A DNA stretch of 64,000 nucleotides from Perlabentimonas sp041656735 (GCA_041656735.1 JBBACY010000011.1:19136-83135); one strand, 5' to 3'; positions 19,156 through 28,216 are shown, numbered from the stretch's first letter. Numbers and translations: made by a program. Notes: generated by a model from the letters alone, not told the origin.

Positions 19156-19163
19156 CAAAGGTA
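19156..19163 (-). promoter_or_regulatory. candidate -7 element for the SPOR gene
   Basis: On the minus strand this reads TACCTTTG, a full match to TAnnTTTG, about 30 bases before the chosen ATG at 19125. No clear -33 TTG is seen. It supports the downstream start. Confidence 0.45.
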
Positions 19164-19206
19164 AGGCTTTTAAACCATATATAGACTTTGTCCCTAAAAG
19201 TTAAAG

Positions 19207-19686
19207 TTATAATGACGATGAAATATGGCTAAACGCCTGTCGTGGTATTTTAATGGTTTTTCGAATGGGGAACGAACGCCCTTTAATCCTACCTTCAACC
19301 TCTAACTTCCCGAGTAAACTTTCTAAAGAACCCGATGAGGCAATACGAAACGCATCGGCAATTGTTCGAAGTTCAATTTCAGCGGGTACAGAGTAAATTT
19401 GCTTTGAGCAGGGTACCAACCTTATTGGCTCGGTTACCTTAAACGTACCTAACTCACGCCCTCCGAGCCACGCCTTAAAGTCGATCTCAACAACGGTAAT
19501 TTTTTGCGTGTTCGGGTTATCAATTTCAACATCAAAGGTGAGCATTATAACCTTTTGGTTAAGCCCTTTGAACTTTGCGTCTCTAATTCCTTTAATGCTT
19601 ATGTCGTTAAAATGCGCGCAGGCAGACAGTAAAAATGGAATAACCAATACGAACAACCACTTCCCTTTCAATAATTTTCCTTTCAT
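19207..19686 (-). CDS. LEA14-like lipoprotein
   Basis: A 159-residue lipoprotein with lipobox LLSAC (Cys23). The mature part has the LEA type 2 / WHy pattern of a single beta sandwich: VIMLTFDVEIDNPNTQKITVVEIDFKAWLGGRELG. Such domains in bacteria are outer-membrane-linked lipoproteins of unclear role. The gene lies 17 bases after yebC in the same direction and is probably co-transcribed with it. Confidence 0.75.
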   Translation of the reverse strand: MKGKLLKGKWLFVLVIPFLLSACAHFNDISIKGIRDAKFKGLNQKVIMLTFDVEIDNPNTQKITVVEIDFKAWLGGRELGTFKVTEPIRLVPCSKQIYSVPAEIELRTIADAFRIASSGSLESLLGKLEVEGRIKGRSFPIRKTIKIPRQAFSHISSSL

Positions 19687-19703
19687 ACAGCAGCGTAATA
19701 AAA

Positions 19704-20453
19704 CTATTCTTCGTTCTCAAGAGCCTCCATTAGCTCATCGGTCATTTCAATGTTGTGGTACACGTTCTGCACGTCGTCGTTATCTTCAAAGGCATCAATA
19801 ACCCTCAAAACCTTGAGTGCGGCCTGTGTGTCAAGCACTTTATAGTCGTTGGGTATTCGCTGCAAATTTGCTTCTGAGGCTTCTAGACCTAACTCTTCAA
19901 GCTTTTTCTGCATTTTACCAAAATCGGCCATCTGGGTGTATACTTCAATAAACTCATCGCTTATTTCAATCTCCTCTGCTCCACCATCAATAAGGTCTAA
20001 CTCTATTTCCTCCTGATTAAAATCGCCCTTGGGGATTACAAAAACCCCTTTCCTTTCAAACAAAAAACTGAGTGAGCCATTCGTACCAAGGCTTCCACCT
20101 CTTTTGGTAAAAATTGATCGTATGGAGCTAACGGTTCTGTTGTTATTATCGGTAAGACACTCTATAAATATGGGTGCTCCCTCGGGGCCATAACCTTCAA
20201 AGGTTAAATCTAGTAGCACCTCACCATCCTTATCGGCTTTGTTAATTGCCCTCTGAATATTTTCTTTAGGCATATTAACGCCCTTCGCGTTGTTTATGGC
20301 CGCACGCAGCCTAGGGTTTGTTTCCGAATCGGTTCCTCCTTCGCGAACGGCAACGGTTATTTCTTTTGAAATTCGGCTAAACATTTTTGAGCGTTTTGCA
20401 TCAGCCGCACCCTTTTTACGCTTAATTGTTGACCATTTACTATGTCCTGACAT
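19704..20453 (-). CDS. yebC: YebC/PmpR-family regulator
   Basis: A 249-residue protein of the YebC/TACO1 family. The N-terminus MSGHSKWSTIKRKKGAADAK is diagnostic, followed by NPRLRAAINNAKGVNMPKENI and GYGPEGAPIFIECLTDN. Members have been described as DNA-binding regulators and, for some (TACO1, YebC2), as factors that help translation of proline-rich stretches. An acidic C-terminal tail (NDDVQNVYHNIEMTDELMEA) is typical. Length is normal. Confidence 0.93.
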   Translation of the reverse strand: MSGHSKWSTIKRKKGAADAKRSKMFSRISKEITVAVREGGTDSETNPRLRAAINNAKGVNMPKENIQRAINKADKDGEVLLDLTFEGYGPEGAPIFIECLTDNNNRTVSSIRSIFTKRGGSLGTNGSLSFLFERKGVFVIPKGDFNQEEIELDLIDGGAEEIEISDEFIEVYTQMADFGKMQKKLEELGLEASEANLQRIPNDYKVLDTQAALKVLRVIDAFEDNDDVQNVYHNIEMTDELMEALENEE

Positions 20454-20699
20454 ACGCTTATCTAATTTAATATCCTATTTACAAGTCCTATTTTGCATCG
20501 CTTTATACTAAGCATTTGAACGGTAAATTTAGTCAAAAAATTGAGTGGAACAATAAATTTCTTGCTAACAACTGATATTCTGATATTTGCACACAATATA
20601 AAGTACCCTATTAGAGCATTCTGGAAATAAAATATAAAATGACTGCCATAATATTTAGGATAACAGTGCAATATTCGGCAGCAAGAATTATTTTTCCAT

Positions 20700-20707
20700 T
20701 AACTTTG
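20700..20707 (+). promoter_or_regulatory. candidate -7 element for miaB
   Basis: TAACTTTG matches TAnnTTTG fully and lies 40 bases before the TTG start of miaB. The -33 region is weak. It predicts a short 5' leader of about 34 bases. Confidence 0.5.
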
Positions 20708-20747
20708 CATTCAGAAAAAACACTTACTAACACATAAAACTTTCACG

Positions 20748-22097
20748 TTGACTGATATTAATAGCACGGCAGGCAAGTTTTACATTGAAACCTATGGCTG
20801 CCAAATGAACTTTAACGACAGCGAAGTGGTTGCTTCAATTCTGACGGCCAACGGGTATACAAATACCAGCAGCATTGATGAAGCTGATATTATTCTTGTA
20901 AATACTTGCTCTATTCGTGAAAATGCCGAAACCCGCATTTGGGGAAGGCTTGATATTTTCAGGCTTCAAAAAAAGAAAAAACCATCGGTACTTATTGGCG
21001 TGCTAGGCTGTATGGCCGAAAGGTTAAAGGAAAAACTACTCGAGCAGGAAAAACTAGTTGATATTGTAGTTGGTCCCGATGCCTACCGCGAGCTGCCCAT
21101 GCTTCTTCGCTCAGCCGAAGAAGGGCAAAAAGGAATAAATGTACTGCTTTCGCGCGAGGAAACATACGCCGATATCAGCCCTGTTCGATTGGATAAAAAC
21201 GGAGTTTCGGCTTTCGTTTCAATCATGCGGGGATGCAATAATATGTGCACTTACTGTGTTGTACCCTACGTTAGAGGCGCTGAAAGAAGCAGAAACCCCG
21301 AAACCATTATGCGCGAAGTGCAGGAAGTGATTGAAGACGGCTACAAGGAGGTTATCCTTTTGGGACAAAATGTAGATAGCTTCAACTGGATTAACGATGA
21401 GGGTAAAAAGGTTAGTTTTGCCGAGCTTCTTGAAAAGGTTGCAAAATTGGATCCTAACCTTAGGGTACGTTTCTCAACGTCGCATCCTAAGGACCTGTCG
21501 GATGAAGTGCTTTACACTATGGCAATGTATGAAAACATTTGTAGCCACATACATTTACCCGTGCAATCGGGCTCATCGCGTATTCTGGAGCTAATGCACA
21601 GAGGTTACTCACGCGAGTTTTATATGAACCGTATTGAAGCCATTCGCCGAATTTTACCCGATAGCTCCATATCAACTGATATGATAACGGGCTTTTGTAC
21701 CGAAACTGAAGTTGATCACGATCAAACCCTATCGTTAATGAAATGGGTTGGTTTCGATTTTGCCTATATGTATAAATACTCGGAGCGCCCAAATACAAAA
21801 GCTGCCCGAAAGATGGGAGATGATGTGCCAGAAGAAATAAAAACACGTAGACTAACCGAGATAATTGAATTGCAGAATAAACTCTCGGAAGCAAGCAAAA
21901 AAAAGGACGTTGGCCAAGAGTTTAAGGTTCTTGTAGAGGGCGTTTCTAAAAGATCTGAAGAGGATTTCTATGGACGAACCTCACAAAATAAGGTTGTGGT
22001 ATTCCCTAAGGCCGATTCGAAAATTGGCGATTACGTGTTTGTAAAAATCCACGAATCAACCCAAGCCACACTGATTGGAACCATTAGTAAGGACTAG
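20748..22097 (+). CDS. miaB: tRNA-2-methylthio-N6-dimethylallyladenosine synthase MiaB
   Basis: A radical-SAM methylthiotransferase that adds the methylthio group to i6A37 of tRNAs reading UNN codons. The N-terminal UPF0004 domain contains YGCQMNFNDSE (Cys18), VNTCSIRENAE and LGCMAERLKE, which bind the auxiliary cluster. The radical-SAM motif is RGCNNMCTYC (Cys163, Cys167, Cys170). A TRAM domain ends the protein. The start is a TTG at 20748. No ATG or GTG lies suitably upstream, and homologues begin close to this residue. 449 residues is a normal length. Confidence 0.95.
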   Translation: MTDINSTAGKFYIETYGCQMNFNDSEVVASILTANGYTNTSSIDEADIILVNTCSIRENAETRIWGRLDIFRLQKKKKPSVLIGVLGCMAERLKEKLLEQEKLVDIVVGPDAYRELPMLLRSAEEGQKGINVLLSREETYADISPVRLDKNGVSAFVSIMRGCNNMCTYCVVPYVRGAERSRNPETIMREVQEVIEDGYKEVILLGQNVDSFNWINDEGKKVSFAELLEKVAKLDPNLRVRFSTSHPKDLSDEVLYTMAMYENICSHIHLPVQSGSSRILELMHRGYSREFYMNRIEAIRRILPDSSISTDMITGFCTETEVDHDQTLSLMKWVGFDFAYMYKYSERPNTKAARKMGDDVPEEIKTRRLTEIIELQNKLSEASKKKDVGQEFKVLVEGVSKRSEEDFYGRTSQNKVVVFPKADSKIGDYVFVKIHESTQATLIGTISKD

Positions 22098-22106
22098 CCT
22101 AAATAT

Positions 22107-22147
22107 AAAACAAAAAAGGTGGAAAAACATTCCACCTTTTTTGTTTT
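22107..22147 (+). terminator. bidirectional terminator between miaB and aspS
   Basis: An 18-base perfect stem (22107-22124 with 22130-22147) around a 5-base loop, including A and T runs at the outer ends. It lies 10 bases after the miaB stop and in front of the convergent aspS end. Confidence 0.9.
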
Positions 22148-22290
22148 AAACTAGTTTACGCATCTAGTATTTGTAATCACTATTGTCTGGTAAAAACATT
22201 GTTTTATATTATAGATTCTTCGCTTCACTATGTTCCGCTCTGAATGACAGGTTGTTGGATTTTAGGAAGGGGCTTGGTTGGCGGGGTTAC

Positions 22291-24039
22291 CTACTCTACC
22301 AATTTTATTTTAAGTTCACCAAGCTGTTCGGCCGATATACCTGAAGGTGAATTAATCATTACGTCTCTACCTGAATTATTCTTCGGGAAAGCAATATAAT
22401 CACGAATAGATTCAGCGCCACCCATAACCGAGCACAGCCTGTCGAATCCAAATGCAATACCTCCATGTGGGGGTGCCCCATATTTAAAGGCATTTAGAAG
22501 GAAACCAAACTGCTCTTCGGCCTGTGCCTCGGAGAACCCTAGTACCTTAAACATTTTATGCTGCAACTCCCTGTTAAAAATTCGAATTGAGCCTCCACCA
22601 ATTTCAACGCCATTAATAACTAGGTCGTAAGCATTGGCCCTAATAGCGATGGGGTCTGAGTCAAATAAATGAATATCAGATTGAATGGGCGCAGTAAACG
22701 GATGATGTTTTGCGTAAAAACGGTTCGTTTCCTCGTCCCATTCGAGCAGAGGGAAATCAACAACCCAAAGGGGTGCAAAAACATTAGTAGGCCTTAAATT
22801 TAATCTCTCGCCCATTTCAAGCCTAAGCTCGCCAAGTGCCTCTAGGGTTTTGGTCCTCTCTCCGGCCAAAATTAGCAGTAAATCGCCCTCTTTGGCACCC
22901 ATATGTTCTGCCCATTGTTTTAGGTCGTCGGGAGTAAAAAACTTGTCAACTGATGATTTTACTTCACCATTTGCTCCCCACTTAACGTAAACCAATCCTT
23001 TTGCCCCAATCTGTGGGCGCTGCACAAACTTTGTTAACTCATCAAGCTGCTTACGCGTGTATTCTGCGCAATCGGGTACCGTAATACCTCCAATAAATTC
23101 AGTGCTGTCAAAAACAACAAACCCTTTCCCTTTGGCAAGGTTTGTTAAATCACGAATTTGCATACCAAAGCGTAAGTCGGGCTTATCCGAGCCATATAAC
23201 GACATTGCATCGTTGTAAGCCATACGCTGAAAAGGAACTGTAAAGTTGAGATTTAGGATATCTTTAAAAACAGACGCAACCATTCCTTCGAAGGTACTAA
23301 TCACGTCATCCTGCTCAACAAACGCCATTTCACAATCAATCTGGGTAAACTCAGGCTGCCTGTCAGCTCTTAAATCTTCATCGCGAAAGCACTTTACAAT
23401 CTGAAAATACTTGTCCATTCCAGCCACCATTAGCAGCTGTTTAAATGTTTGGGGTGATTGTGGCAAAGCATAAAACTCGCCAGGGTTCATACGCGATGGA
23501 ACCACAAAGTCGCGGGCTCCTTCAGGGGTCGATTTAATAAGAAAAGGGGTTTCAATCTCTATAAAATCTTGTGAATCGAGATATCGTCGAACCGCTTGCC
23601 CCACTTTGTGCCTAAGCATTAGCGCATTCTTAACCGGATTGCGTCGTATGTCGAGATATCGATACTTCATTCTAAGCTCATCCCCTCCATCGGTTTCATC
23701 TTCAATGGTAAAAGGAGGTGTATCGGATGAGTTAAGAATTGTAATACTCTTTATATTAATTTCAACCTCACCAGTAGGAATTTTCAAGTTTTTGCTGGCA
23801 CGCTCAAGAACCAAGCCTTCAACCTTAACAACATACTCCCTTCCAAGGCTCTCAATGGTTTCAACCAGGGTTTCACTGGTATTCTCATCGGCAACAAGTT
23901 GAGTAATTCCGTACCTATCTCGCAGATCAATAAAAATCATTCCGCCAAGATTCCTAATACGTTGAACCCATCCGCTAAGGGTTACCGTTTTTCCAATATG
24001 TGTAGCGCAAAGTTCGCCACAGGTATGTGTTCTATACAT
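22291..24039 (-). CDS. aspS: aspartyl-tRNA synthetase
   Basis: A 582-residue class II synthetase that charges tRNA-Asp. The N-terminal OB-fold anticodon-binding domain (LSGWVQRIRNLGGMIFIDLRD) is followed by the catalytic core with motif 2 (FRDEDLRADRQPEFTQID), a bacterial-type GAD insertion, and motif 3 (GGIAFGFDRL). The bacterial length and GAD insert distinguish it from archaeal AspRS. It diverges from tadA across a short shared promoter region. Confidence 0.96.
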   Translation of the reverse strand: MYRTHTCGELCATHIGKTVTLSGWVQRIRNLGGMIFIDLRDRYGITQLVADENTSETLVETIESLGREYVVKVEGLVLERASKNLKIPTGEVEINIKSITILNSSDTPPFTIEDETDGGDELRMKYRYLDIRRNPVKNALMLRHKVGQAVRRYLDSQDFIEIETPFLIKSTPEGARDFVVPSRMNPGEFYALPQSPQTFKQLLMVAGMDKYFQIVKCFRDEDLRADRQPEFTQIDCEMAFVEQDDVISTFEGMVASVFKDILNLNFTVPFQRMAYNDAMSLYGSDKPDLRFGMQIRDLTNLAKGKGFVVFDSTEFIGGITVPDCAEYTRKQLDELTKFVQRPQIGAKGLVYVKWGANGEVKSSVDKFFTPDDLKQWAEHMGAKEGDLLLILAGERTKTLEALGELRLEMGERLNLRPTNVFAPLWVVDFPLLEWDEETNRFYAKHHPFTAPIQSDIHLFDSDPIAIRANAYDLVINGVEIGGGSIRIFNRELQHKMFKVLGFSEAQAEEQFGFLLNAFKYGAPPHGGIAFGFDRLCSVMGGAESIRDYIAFPKNNSGRDVMINSPSGISAEQLGELKIKLVE

Positions 24040-24060
24040 TTCTTTAGATGTTTTTTCAGG

Positions 24061-24087
24061 TTGCGAAGGTATAAATAATTACCTTTG
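24061..24087 (+). promoter_or_regulatory. tadA promoter (overlaps aspS promoter)
   Basis: TTG (24061-24063) and TACCTTTG (24080-24087), a full -7 match, are separated by 16 bases, one base under the usual range. Transcription would begin near 24094, which supports the ATG at 24146 and not the GTG at 24098. Confidence 0.55.
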
Positions 24088-24094
24088 CTTACAA
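24064..24094 (-). promoter_or_regulatory. aspS promoter (overlaps tadA promoter)
   Basis: On the minus strand TTG (24094-24092) is followed after 20 bases by TACCTTCG (24071-24064), one mismatch from TAnnTTTG. It lies 25 bases before the aspS ATG and interlocks with the divergent tadA promoter. Confidence 0.55.
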
Positions 24095-24145
24095 TTTGTG
24101 GCACTCATTTTGCAAACGGTTTCTCATAGCATCATATGTATAAAT

Positions 24146-24580
24146 ATGGATATTAGTGATAAGTTTATGCGCGAAGCCTTAAAAGAGGCACAAAAGGCTC
24201 TGTCAAAAGATGAGGTTCCGGTCGGTGCAGTTGTAGTTTGCAATAACCAAATAATAGCAAGAGCACACAATTTAACAGAAACACTTAATGATCCAACGGC
24301 TCATGCCGAAATGCAAGCAATTACAGCAGCATGCGCTTACCTTGGAGGGAAATATCTAAACGAATGTTCTCTTTACGTTACGCTTGAACCCTGCACTATG
24401 TGTGCAGGAGCATTGTACTGGAGTCAACTAGGTAAACTTATTTACGGTGCCGAAGATCCTAAAAAAGGATACTCCATACTGTCGAATATGATACTTCATC
24501 CTAAAACAGAAGTAACAACGGGTATTTTAGCTGATGAGGCAACACTGTTAATGAAATCGTTTTTTAAGGCCAAACGTTAA
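24146..24580 (+). CDS. tadA: tRNA adenosine(34) deaminase / nucleoside deaminase
   Basis: A 144-residue zinc deaminase that converts adenosine 34 of tRNA-Arg(ACG) to inosine. The zinc site is complete: HAEMQAI (His53, proton-shuttle Glu55) and LEPCTMCAG (Cys83, Cys86). The start chosen is the ATG at 24146, giving MDISDKFMREALKEAQKAL, the normal N-terminus. A GTG 48 bases upstream would add 16 unrelated residues and sits at the predicted transcription start. A guanine deaminase of the same fold is the main alternative. Confidence 0.9.
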   Translation: MDISDKFMREALKEAQKALSKDEVPVGAVVVCNNQIIARAHNLTETLNDPTAHAEMQAITAACAYLGGKYLNECSLYVTLEPCTMCAGALYWSQLGKLIYGAEDPKKGYSILSNMILHPKTEVTTGILADEATLLMKSFFKAKR

Positions 24581-24716
24581 AACAGTAACTTCTTGAACAA
24601 TCATAAGCTTATTTATAATGACTCTAAATTAAGCCATTCTTATAGTAAAAAATTTTGAACTGATTACTTTTAGGCCATAAATAAAATGTGAAATAACCAA
24701 ATAAATTTTTTATAGT

Positions 24717-25682
24717 ATGAAAACGAACAAACTCCTAGTTGTTTTAGCAATATTTTTCTCGCCATTTCTAACAACTGCACAAACACTAAAAGAAGCCACA
24801 GAAGCATATAATGCTGGTGCAACAATGTTTCAGGATAAAATGCCCGAAAAAGCACTTGAGCAATTATACTTGGCCATTGAATTAAGCGAAGGCCTAGACG
24901 TGGACGGCGAAGAAACGAAGAGATTAGCTGAAGACCTTTTACCCAAGGCTCACTTACAGTACGCTATGAACCTGTACAGGGAAAAAGATATGGTAAAAGC
25001 GTTAGAGCAACTTGAAAAAGCAAAGGAAACTGCTATTAAGTACTATGATAAAAACACACAGGGTAGAGTTGATAGAATTATCCCCCAGCTATACAACCAA
25101 ATGGGTAACAATGAGTATAGAGAAGAAAATTATGAAAAGGCCATTAACTACTATAACAAAGCCATTGAAGTAAAAGCTAACTACCCCGATCCTTACTTAG
25201 GAATAGCCTTAGCTCACGAAAAGCAAGAGAGTTATGAGGATATGCTTAGCTATCTAAAAAAGACAATTGAGGTATCGAATGCAGCAAACGATAGGGAAAA
25301 GGAAGAAAGTGCAGTAAAAAAAGCGAAGGGATACCTACTTCGAAAAGGAGATGAGGCACAAAAAGCCAAAAACTTTAATGAGTCAATTGGTTTTTTTGAA
25401 AAATCGTTAGAGTTTGACAATACTGACGGAGCAGTTTACTATGTTATATCTGCCAACTTTGCTGAACTTAAAAATTGGGACAAAGTTATTGAGTACGCTA
25501 ATCTTGCCCTTGAAAATAGAACCGATGCTGTTGACGAAGCTGGAGTTTACTACCAAATAGGTACAGCGTATCAAAATCAAGGTGATACAGTTCAGGCTTG
25601 CGCTGCATTTAACAATGCCCTTTCAGGTACATACCGTGCAGCTGCTGAGTATCAAATAAAGGAAGTTTTAAAGTGCAACTAA
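24717..25682 (+). CDS. secreted tetratricopeptide-repeat protein
   Basis: A 321-residue protein with a signal peptide (MKTNKLLVVLAIFFSPFLTTAQT) and several TPR units. The clearest are GNNEYREENYEKAINYYNKA (about 135-155), PYLGIALAHEKQESYEDMLSYL, and two more near residues 215-300 ending VQACAAFNNALSGTYRAAAEY. It is likely periplasmic and protein-binding. No partner is indicated by its neighbours. A strong terminator follows, so it forms its own unit. Confidence 0.78.
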   Translation: MKTNKLLVVLAIFFSPFLTTAQTLKEATEAYNAGATMFQDKMPEKALEQLYLAIELSEGLDVDGEETKRLAEDLLPKAHLQYAMNLYREKDMVKALEQLEKAKETAIKYYDKNTQGRVDRIIPQLYNQMGNNEYREENYEKAINYYNKAIEVKANYPDPYLGIALAHEKQESYEDMLSYLKKTIEVSNAANDREKEESAVKKAKGYLLRKGDEAQKAKNFNESIGFFEKSLEFDNTDGAVYYVISANFAELKNWDKVIEYANLALENRTDAVDEAGVYYQIGTAYQNQGDTVQACAAFNNALSGTYRAAAEYQIKEVLKCN

Positions 25683-25706
25683 AAAAGTTGACTCTATCAT
25701 AATAAG

Positions 25707-25733
25707 AAAGGGAGCCCATGTGCTCCCTTTTTT
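25707..25733 (+). terminator. rho-independent terminator after the TPR gene
   Basis: A perfect 9-base stem (25707-25715 with 25722-25730) with a 6-base loop and a trailing T run, 25 bases after the TPR stop. Confidence 0.88.
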
Positions 25734-25770
25734 ATTAAATAACTGCTCACTCCTTAAGGATTACTATCGC

Positions 25771-25778
25771 TATATTTG
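25771..25778 (+). promoter_or_regulatory. candidate -7 element for the U32 peptidase gene
   Basis: TATATTTG matches TAnnTTTG fully, 64 bases before the ATG. It lies just past the preceding terminator, consistent with an independent transcript. No good -33 element is seen. Confidence 0.45.
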
Positions 25779-25841
25779 CAGCAAATCATTTTTACAATAA
25801 AGGTGTCCTTCTAATTACCATAATAACTTCAATAAAGAGCT

Positions 25842-27668
25842 ATGCAACGCGCCATTGAACTTCTGTGCCCAGCAAAAGATATTGAAACGGGTATTGCTGC
25901 CATTAATCACGGTGCTGATGCCGTTTACATTGGGTACGAACAATTTGGTGCTCGTGGCGCAGCAGGCAACTCGCTTGCCGATATTGAAAGGCTAACACAT
26001 TACGCCCATCTATTCTTTGTAAAAATATTTGTTACCATAAACACTATTCTTTACGAGCAAGAGCTAGAAAGAGTTCAGGGGTTAATCCACAAGCTCTACC
26101 ACGTAGGCGTGGATGCTATAATTATACAGGATATGGGGATTTTAGAGATGAATCTGCCTCCCATACCCTTACATGCTAGCACGCAAACGCACAACGTTAC
26201 CGCCGAAAAAGTGAAATTCTTGCAAAGTGTGGGAATACAGCGAGTAATTTTAGCACGTGAACTCTCTCTGCAAGAAATAAACGCGATAAGGAATACTTCC
26301 AACGTAGAAATAGAAGCATTTATTCACGGTGCTCTATGTGTTTGCTATAGTGGACAATGCTACCTTAGTCATTTTTTAACTGGGAGAAGTGCCAATAGGG
26401 GCGAATGCGCTCAACCTTGTCGCTCAAAATACGACCTTATTGATGAGAACGGAAAAATTCTAGCCAAAAACAAGCATTTATTATCACTTAAAGATTTCAA
26501 TCAATCTCAAAACATTGAGCAACTTATAAAGGCAGGGGTTACTTCACTTAAAATTGAAGGTCGGCTTAAAGATACCTCGTACGTTAAAAATATTACCGCA
26601 CATTACAGACAGGTTATCGATAAAATAATTAGTAACAAAAGTGGTATTGCTAAATCTTCATCGGGTAGTTGCAGTTACAACTTTAAACCCAATCCCGATA
26701 AAACCTTTAATCGAGGCTATACGTCATATTTCGCAGAAAAACGCAGTAAGAATATGGCCTCATTCAATACACCTAAATCAACTGGACAACCGCTTGGGAA
26801 GGTAACAGAGTGTAATGATTCTTTTTTCGTTATTAACACTACCGAAGAAATAAGCAACAATGATGGGTTATGCTTTTTCGATCACAGAAATAATCTTGTA
26901 GGGGTAAAGGTTAACAAAGTTGTTGAAGAGAAAATCTACCCGAATCAACCCATTAACGCTAAGCCAGGAACGACCATATTTAGAAATTACGACCATAAGT
27001 TTGCACAACAGCTAGCATCGAACAAATCGGGAATCAGAACAATTAGCTGCAAACTTGAAATAAAATTACTCGACTCTGCCATTAAATTCTCACTTACCGA
27101 TGAGGACAATATTACTACCCTTGCCTCATTTGGTTTTGAAGCCGAATTGGCGCAGAAACCAAGTGAAATGCTCTTAGCGCTCAGGAATCAGGTTGAAAAA
27201 ACAGGGGATACCATCTATGAAATTACGGATACAAGCATACAAACCGATACCCACATACCCTTTTTTAAACTAAAGCAGATTAATATATGGCGTCGAGAAT
27301 TGCTAGAAAAACACAGTCAAAACAGGCTTAATTGCCATGTGAGAGAAACTAGAGTACCTGCAACTAACCCTAATAATTACCCTGAAAAAAACCTTACTCA
27401 CACCGCCAACATATCGAACACACTAGCCGAAAAATTTTACAAAAAACATGGAGTAACTGAAATAACGCAGAGCTTTGAACTTAGCAATAACACCCAAAAC
27501 AAAACATTAATGACAACCCGATACTGCATACTTTTTGAGATGGGGTTGTGTGACGGAAACGGGAAAACCATAAAAGAAGAACTTTTCCTAAAGGACAGTT
27601 CCTATAAATATGCACTAACATTCAACTGTAAAAAATGCGAGATGAGTATTAAGCATAGTGCTAAATAA
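25842..27668 (+). CDS. peptidase U32-family protein (RNA-modification type)
   Basis: A 608-residue U32 family member. The start MQRAIELLCPAKDIETGIAAINHGADAVYIG is typical, with the cysteine-rich U32 signature SGQCYLSHFLTGRSANRGECAQPCR near residues 166-190. U32 proteins were named collagenases, but several (TrhP/YegQ, RlhA) are prephenate- or iron-sulfur-linked tRNA/rRNA hydroxylation factors. The cysteines here fit the latter. After about residue 300 a C-terminal extension follows, ending in a Cys-rich tail (FNCKKCEMSIKHSAK). The exact substrate is unknown. Confidence 0.85.
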   Translation: MQRAIELLCPAKDIETGIAAINHGADAVYIGYEQFGARGAAGNSLADIERLTHYAHLFFVKIFVTINTILYEQELERVQGLIHKLYHVGVDAIIIQDMGILEMNLPPIPLHASTQTHNVTAEKVKFLQSVGIQRVILARELSLQEINAIRNTSNVEIEAFIHGALCVCYSGQCYLSHFLTGRSANRGECAQPCRSKYDLIDENGKILAKNKHLLSLKDFNQSQNIEQLIKAGVTSLKIEGRLKDTSYVKNITAHYRQVIDKIISNKSGIAKSSSGSCSYNFKPNPDKTFNRGYTSYFAEKRSKNMASFNTPKSTGQPLGKVTECNDSFFVINTTEEISNNDGLCFFDHRNNLVGVKVNKVVEEKIYPNQPINAKPGTTIFRNYDHKFAQQLASNKSGIRTISCKLEIKLLDSAIKFSLTDEDNITTLASFGFEAELAQKPSEMLLALRNQVEKTGDTIYEITDTSIQTDTHIPFFKLKQINIWRRELLEKHSQNRLNCHVRETRVPATNPNNYPEKNLTHTANISNTLAEKFYKKHGVTEITQSFELSNNTQNKTLMTTRYCILFEMGLCDGNGKTIKEELFLKDSSYKYALTFNCKKCEMSIKHSAK

Positions 27669-27727
27669 TTGCCATATTTAACTTTTATACTATGAATTAT
27701 GTTAGTGTTTATAACAACTAATAATTA

Positions 27728-27735
27728 TATATTTG
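27728..27735 (+). promoter_or_regulatory. candidate -7 element for the siaC-like gene
   Basis: TATATTTG, a full match to TAnnTTTG, lies 34 bases before the ATG of the SiaC-family gene. The surrounding region is very AT-rich, so chance matches are likely. Confidence 0.4.
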
Positions 27736-27768
27736 TATCTTTATAATTAAATTTTAACACAGCTGACT

Positions 27769-28149
27769 ATGGATGTTTTATCAATTAAAGGAACAAGCCA
27801 GTATCCAGAAATTAATCTAAATGCAAAAACAGGAAAACTTGAATTCTCTGGAAACTCTTTACCTGAGGATGCAAGAGGCTTTTATGATCCCATAAGCAAC
27901 TGGATTATTAACTATATAGAAGCACCCTGCAAGGAAACAATAGTTACTTTCAGAATGATTTACTACAATACTCCCAGTTCCAAAATTATTTTCCAAATTT
28001 TAAAGAGACTAGAACTAATTCACGGAAAAGGGAGTAATGTTAAGGTTTTTTGGTACTATCCCGATGATGATATTGATATGAAGTATGCCGGAAGCGACTA
28101 CTCCGAAAGCATCAAAATTCCATTCGAATTTATTTCTTATCACGACTAG
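27769..28149 (+). CDS. siaC: SiaC-family regulatory phosphoprotein (DUF1987)
   Basis: A 126-residue protein with the DUF1987/SiaC pattern: an N-terminal strand pair (PEINLNAKTGKLEFSGNSLPED), NWIINYIEAP, then FRMIYYNTPSSKIIFQILKRL. In Pseudomonas aeruginosa SiaC activates the diguanylate cyclase SiaD and is controlled by phosphorylation of Thr68 by the kinase SiaB, with SiaA as the phosphatase. Here residue 68 is also a threonine, in YYNTPSS. No siaA, siaB or siaD gene lies beside it, so any partners are elsewhere. It has its own candidate promoter and terminator. The function is inferred from the family. Confidence 0.82.
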   Translation: MDVLSIKGTSQYPEINLNAKTGKLEFSGNSLPEDARGFYDPISNWIINYIEAPCKETIVTFRMIYYNTPSSKIIFQILKRLELIHGKGSNVKVFWYYPDDDIDMKYAGSDYSESIKIPFEFISYHD

Positions 28150-28174
28150 GCACTTTAAACCCTAATGATATTAC

Positions 28175-28214
28175 AAAGAGAAGCCCAGCCAAAATTTTGG
28201 CTGGGCTTCTCTTT
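28175..28214 (+). terminator. 40-base perfect palindrome, terminator shared by siaC and tRNA-Arg
   Basis: A perfect inverted repeat, 20 bases on each side (28175-28194 and 28195-28214). As RNA it forms a long GC-rich stem with an A/U-rich tip. It ends 3 bases from the 3' end of the convergent tRNA-Arg gene and lies 26 bases after the siaC stop, so it can serve both transcripts. Confidence 0.88.
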
Positions 28215-28216
28215 AG

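Noticed and set aside
21517..21894. 125-codon frame antisense to miaB
   Set aside because: A shadow frame within a complete miaB gene with no recognisable protein features.
24098..24145. GTG start of tadA at 24098
   Set aside because: It lies at the predicted transcription start and adds residues that deaminases lack. The ATG at 24146 gives the normal N-terminus.
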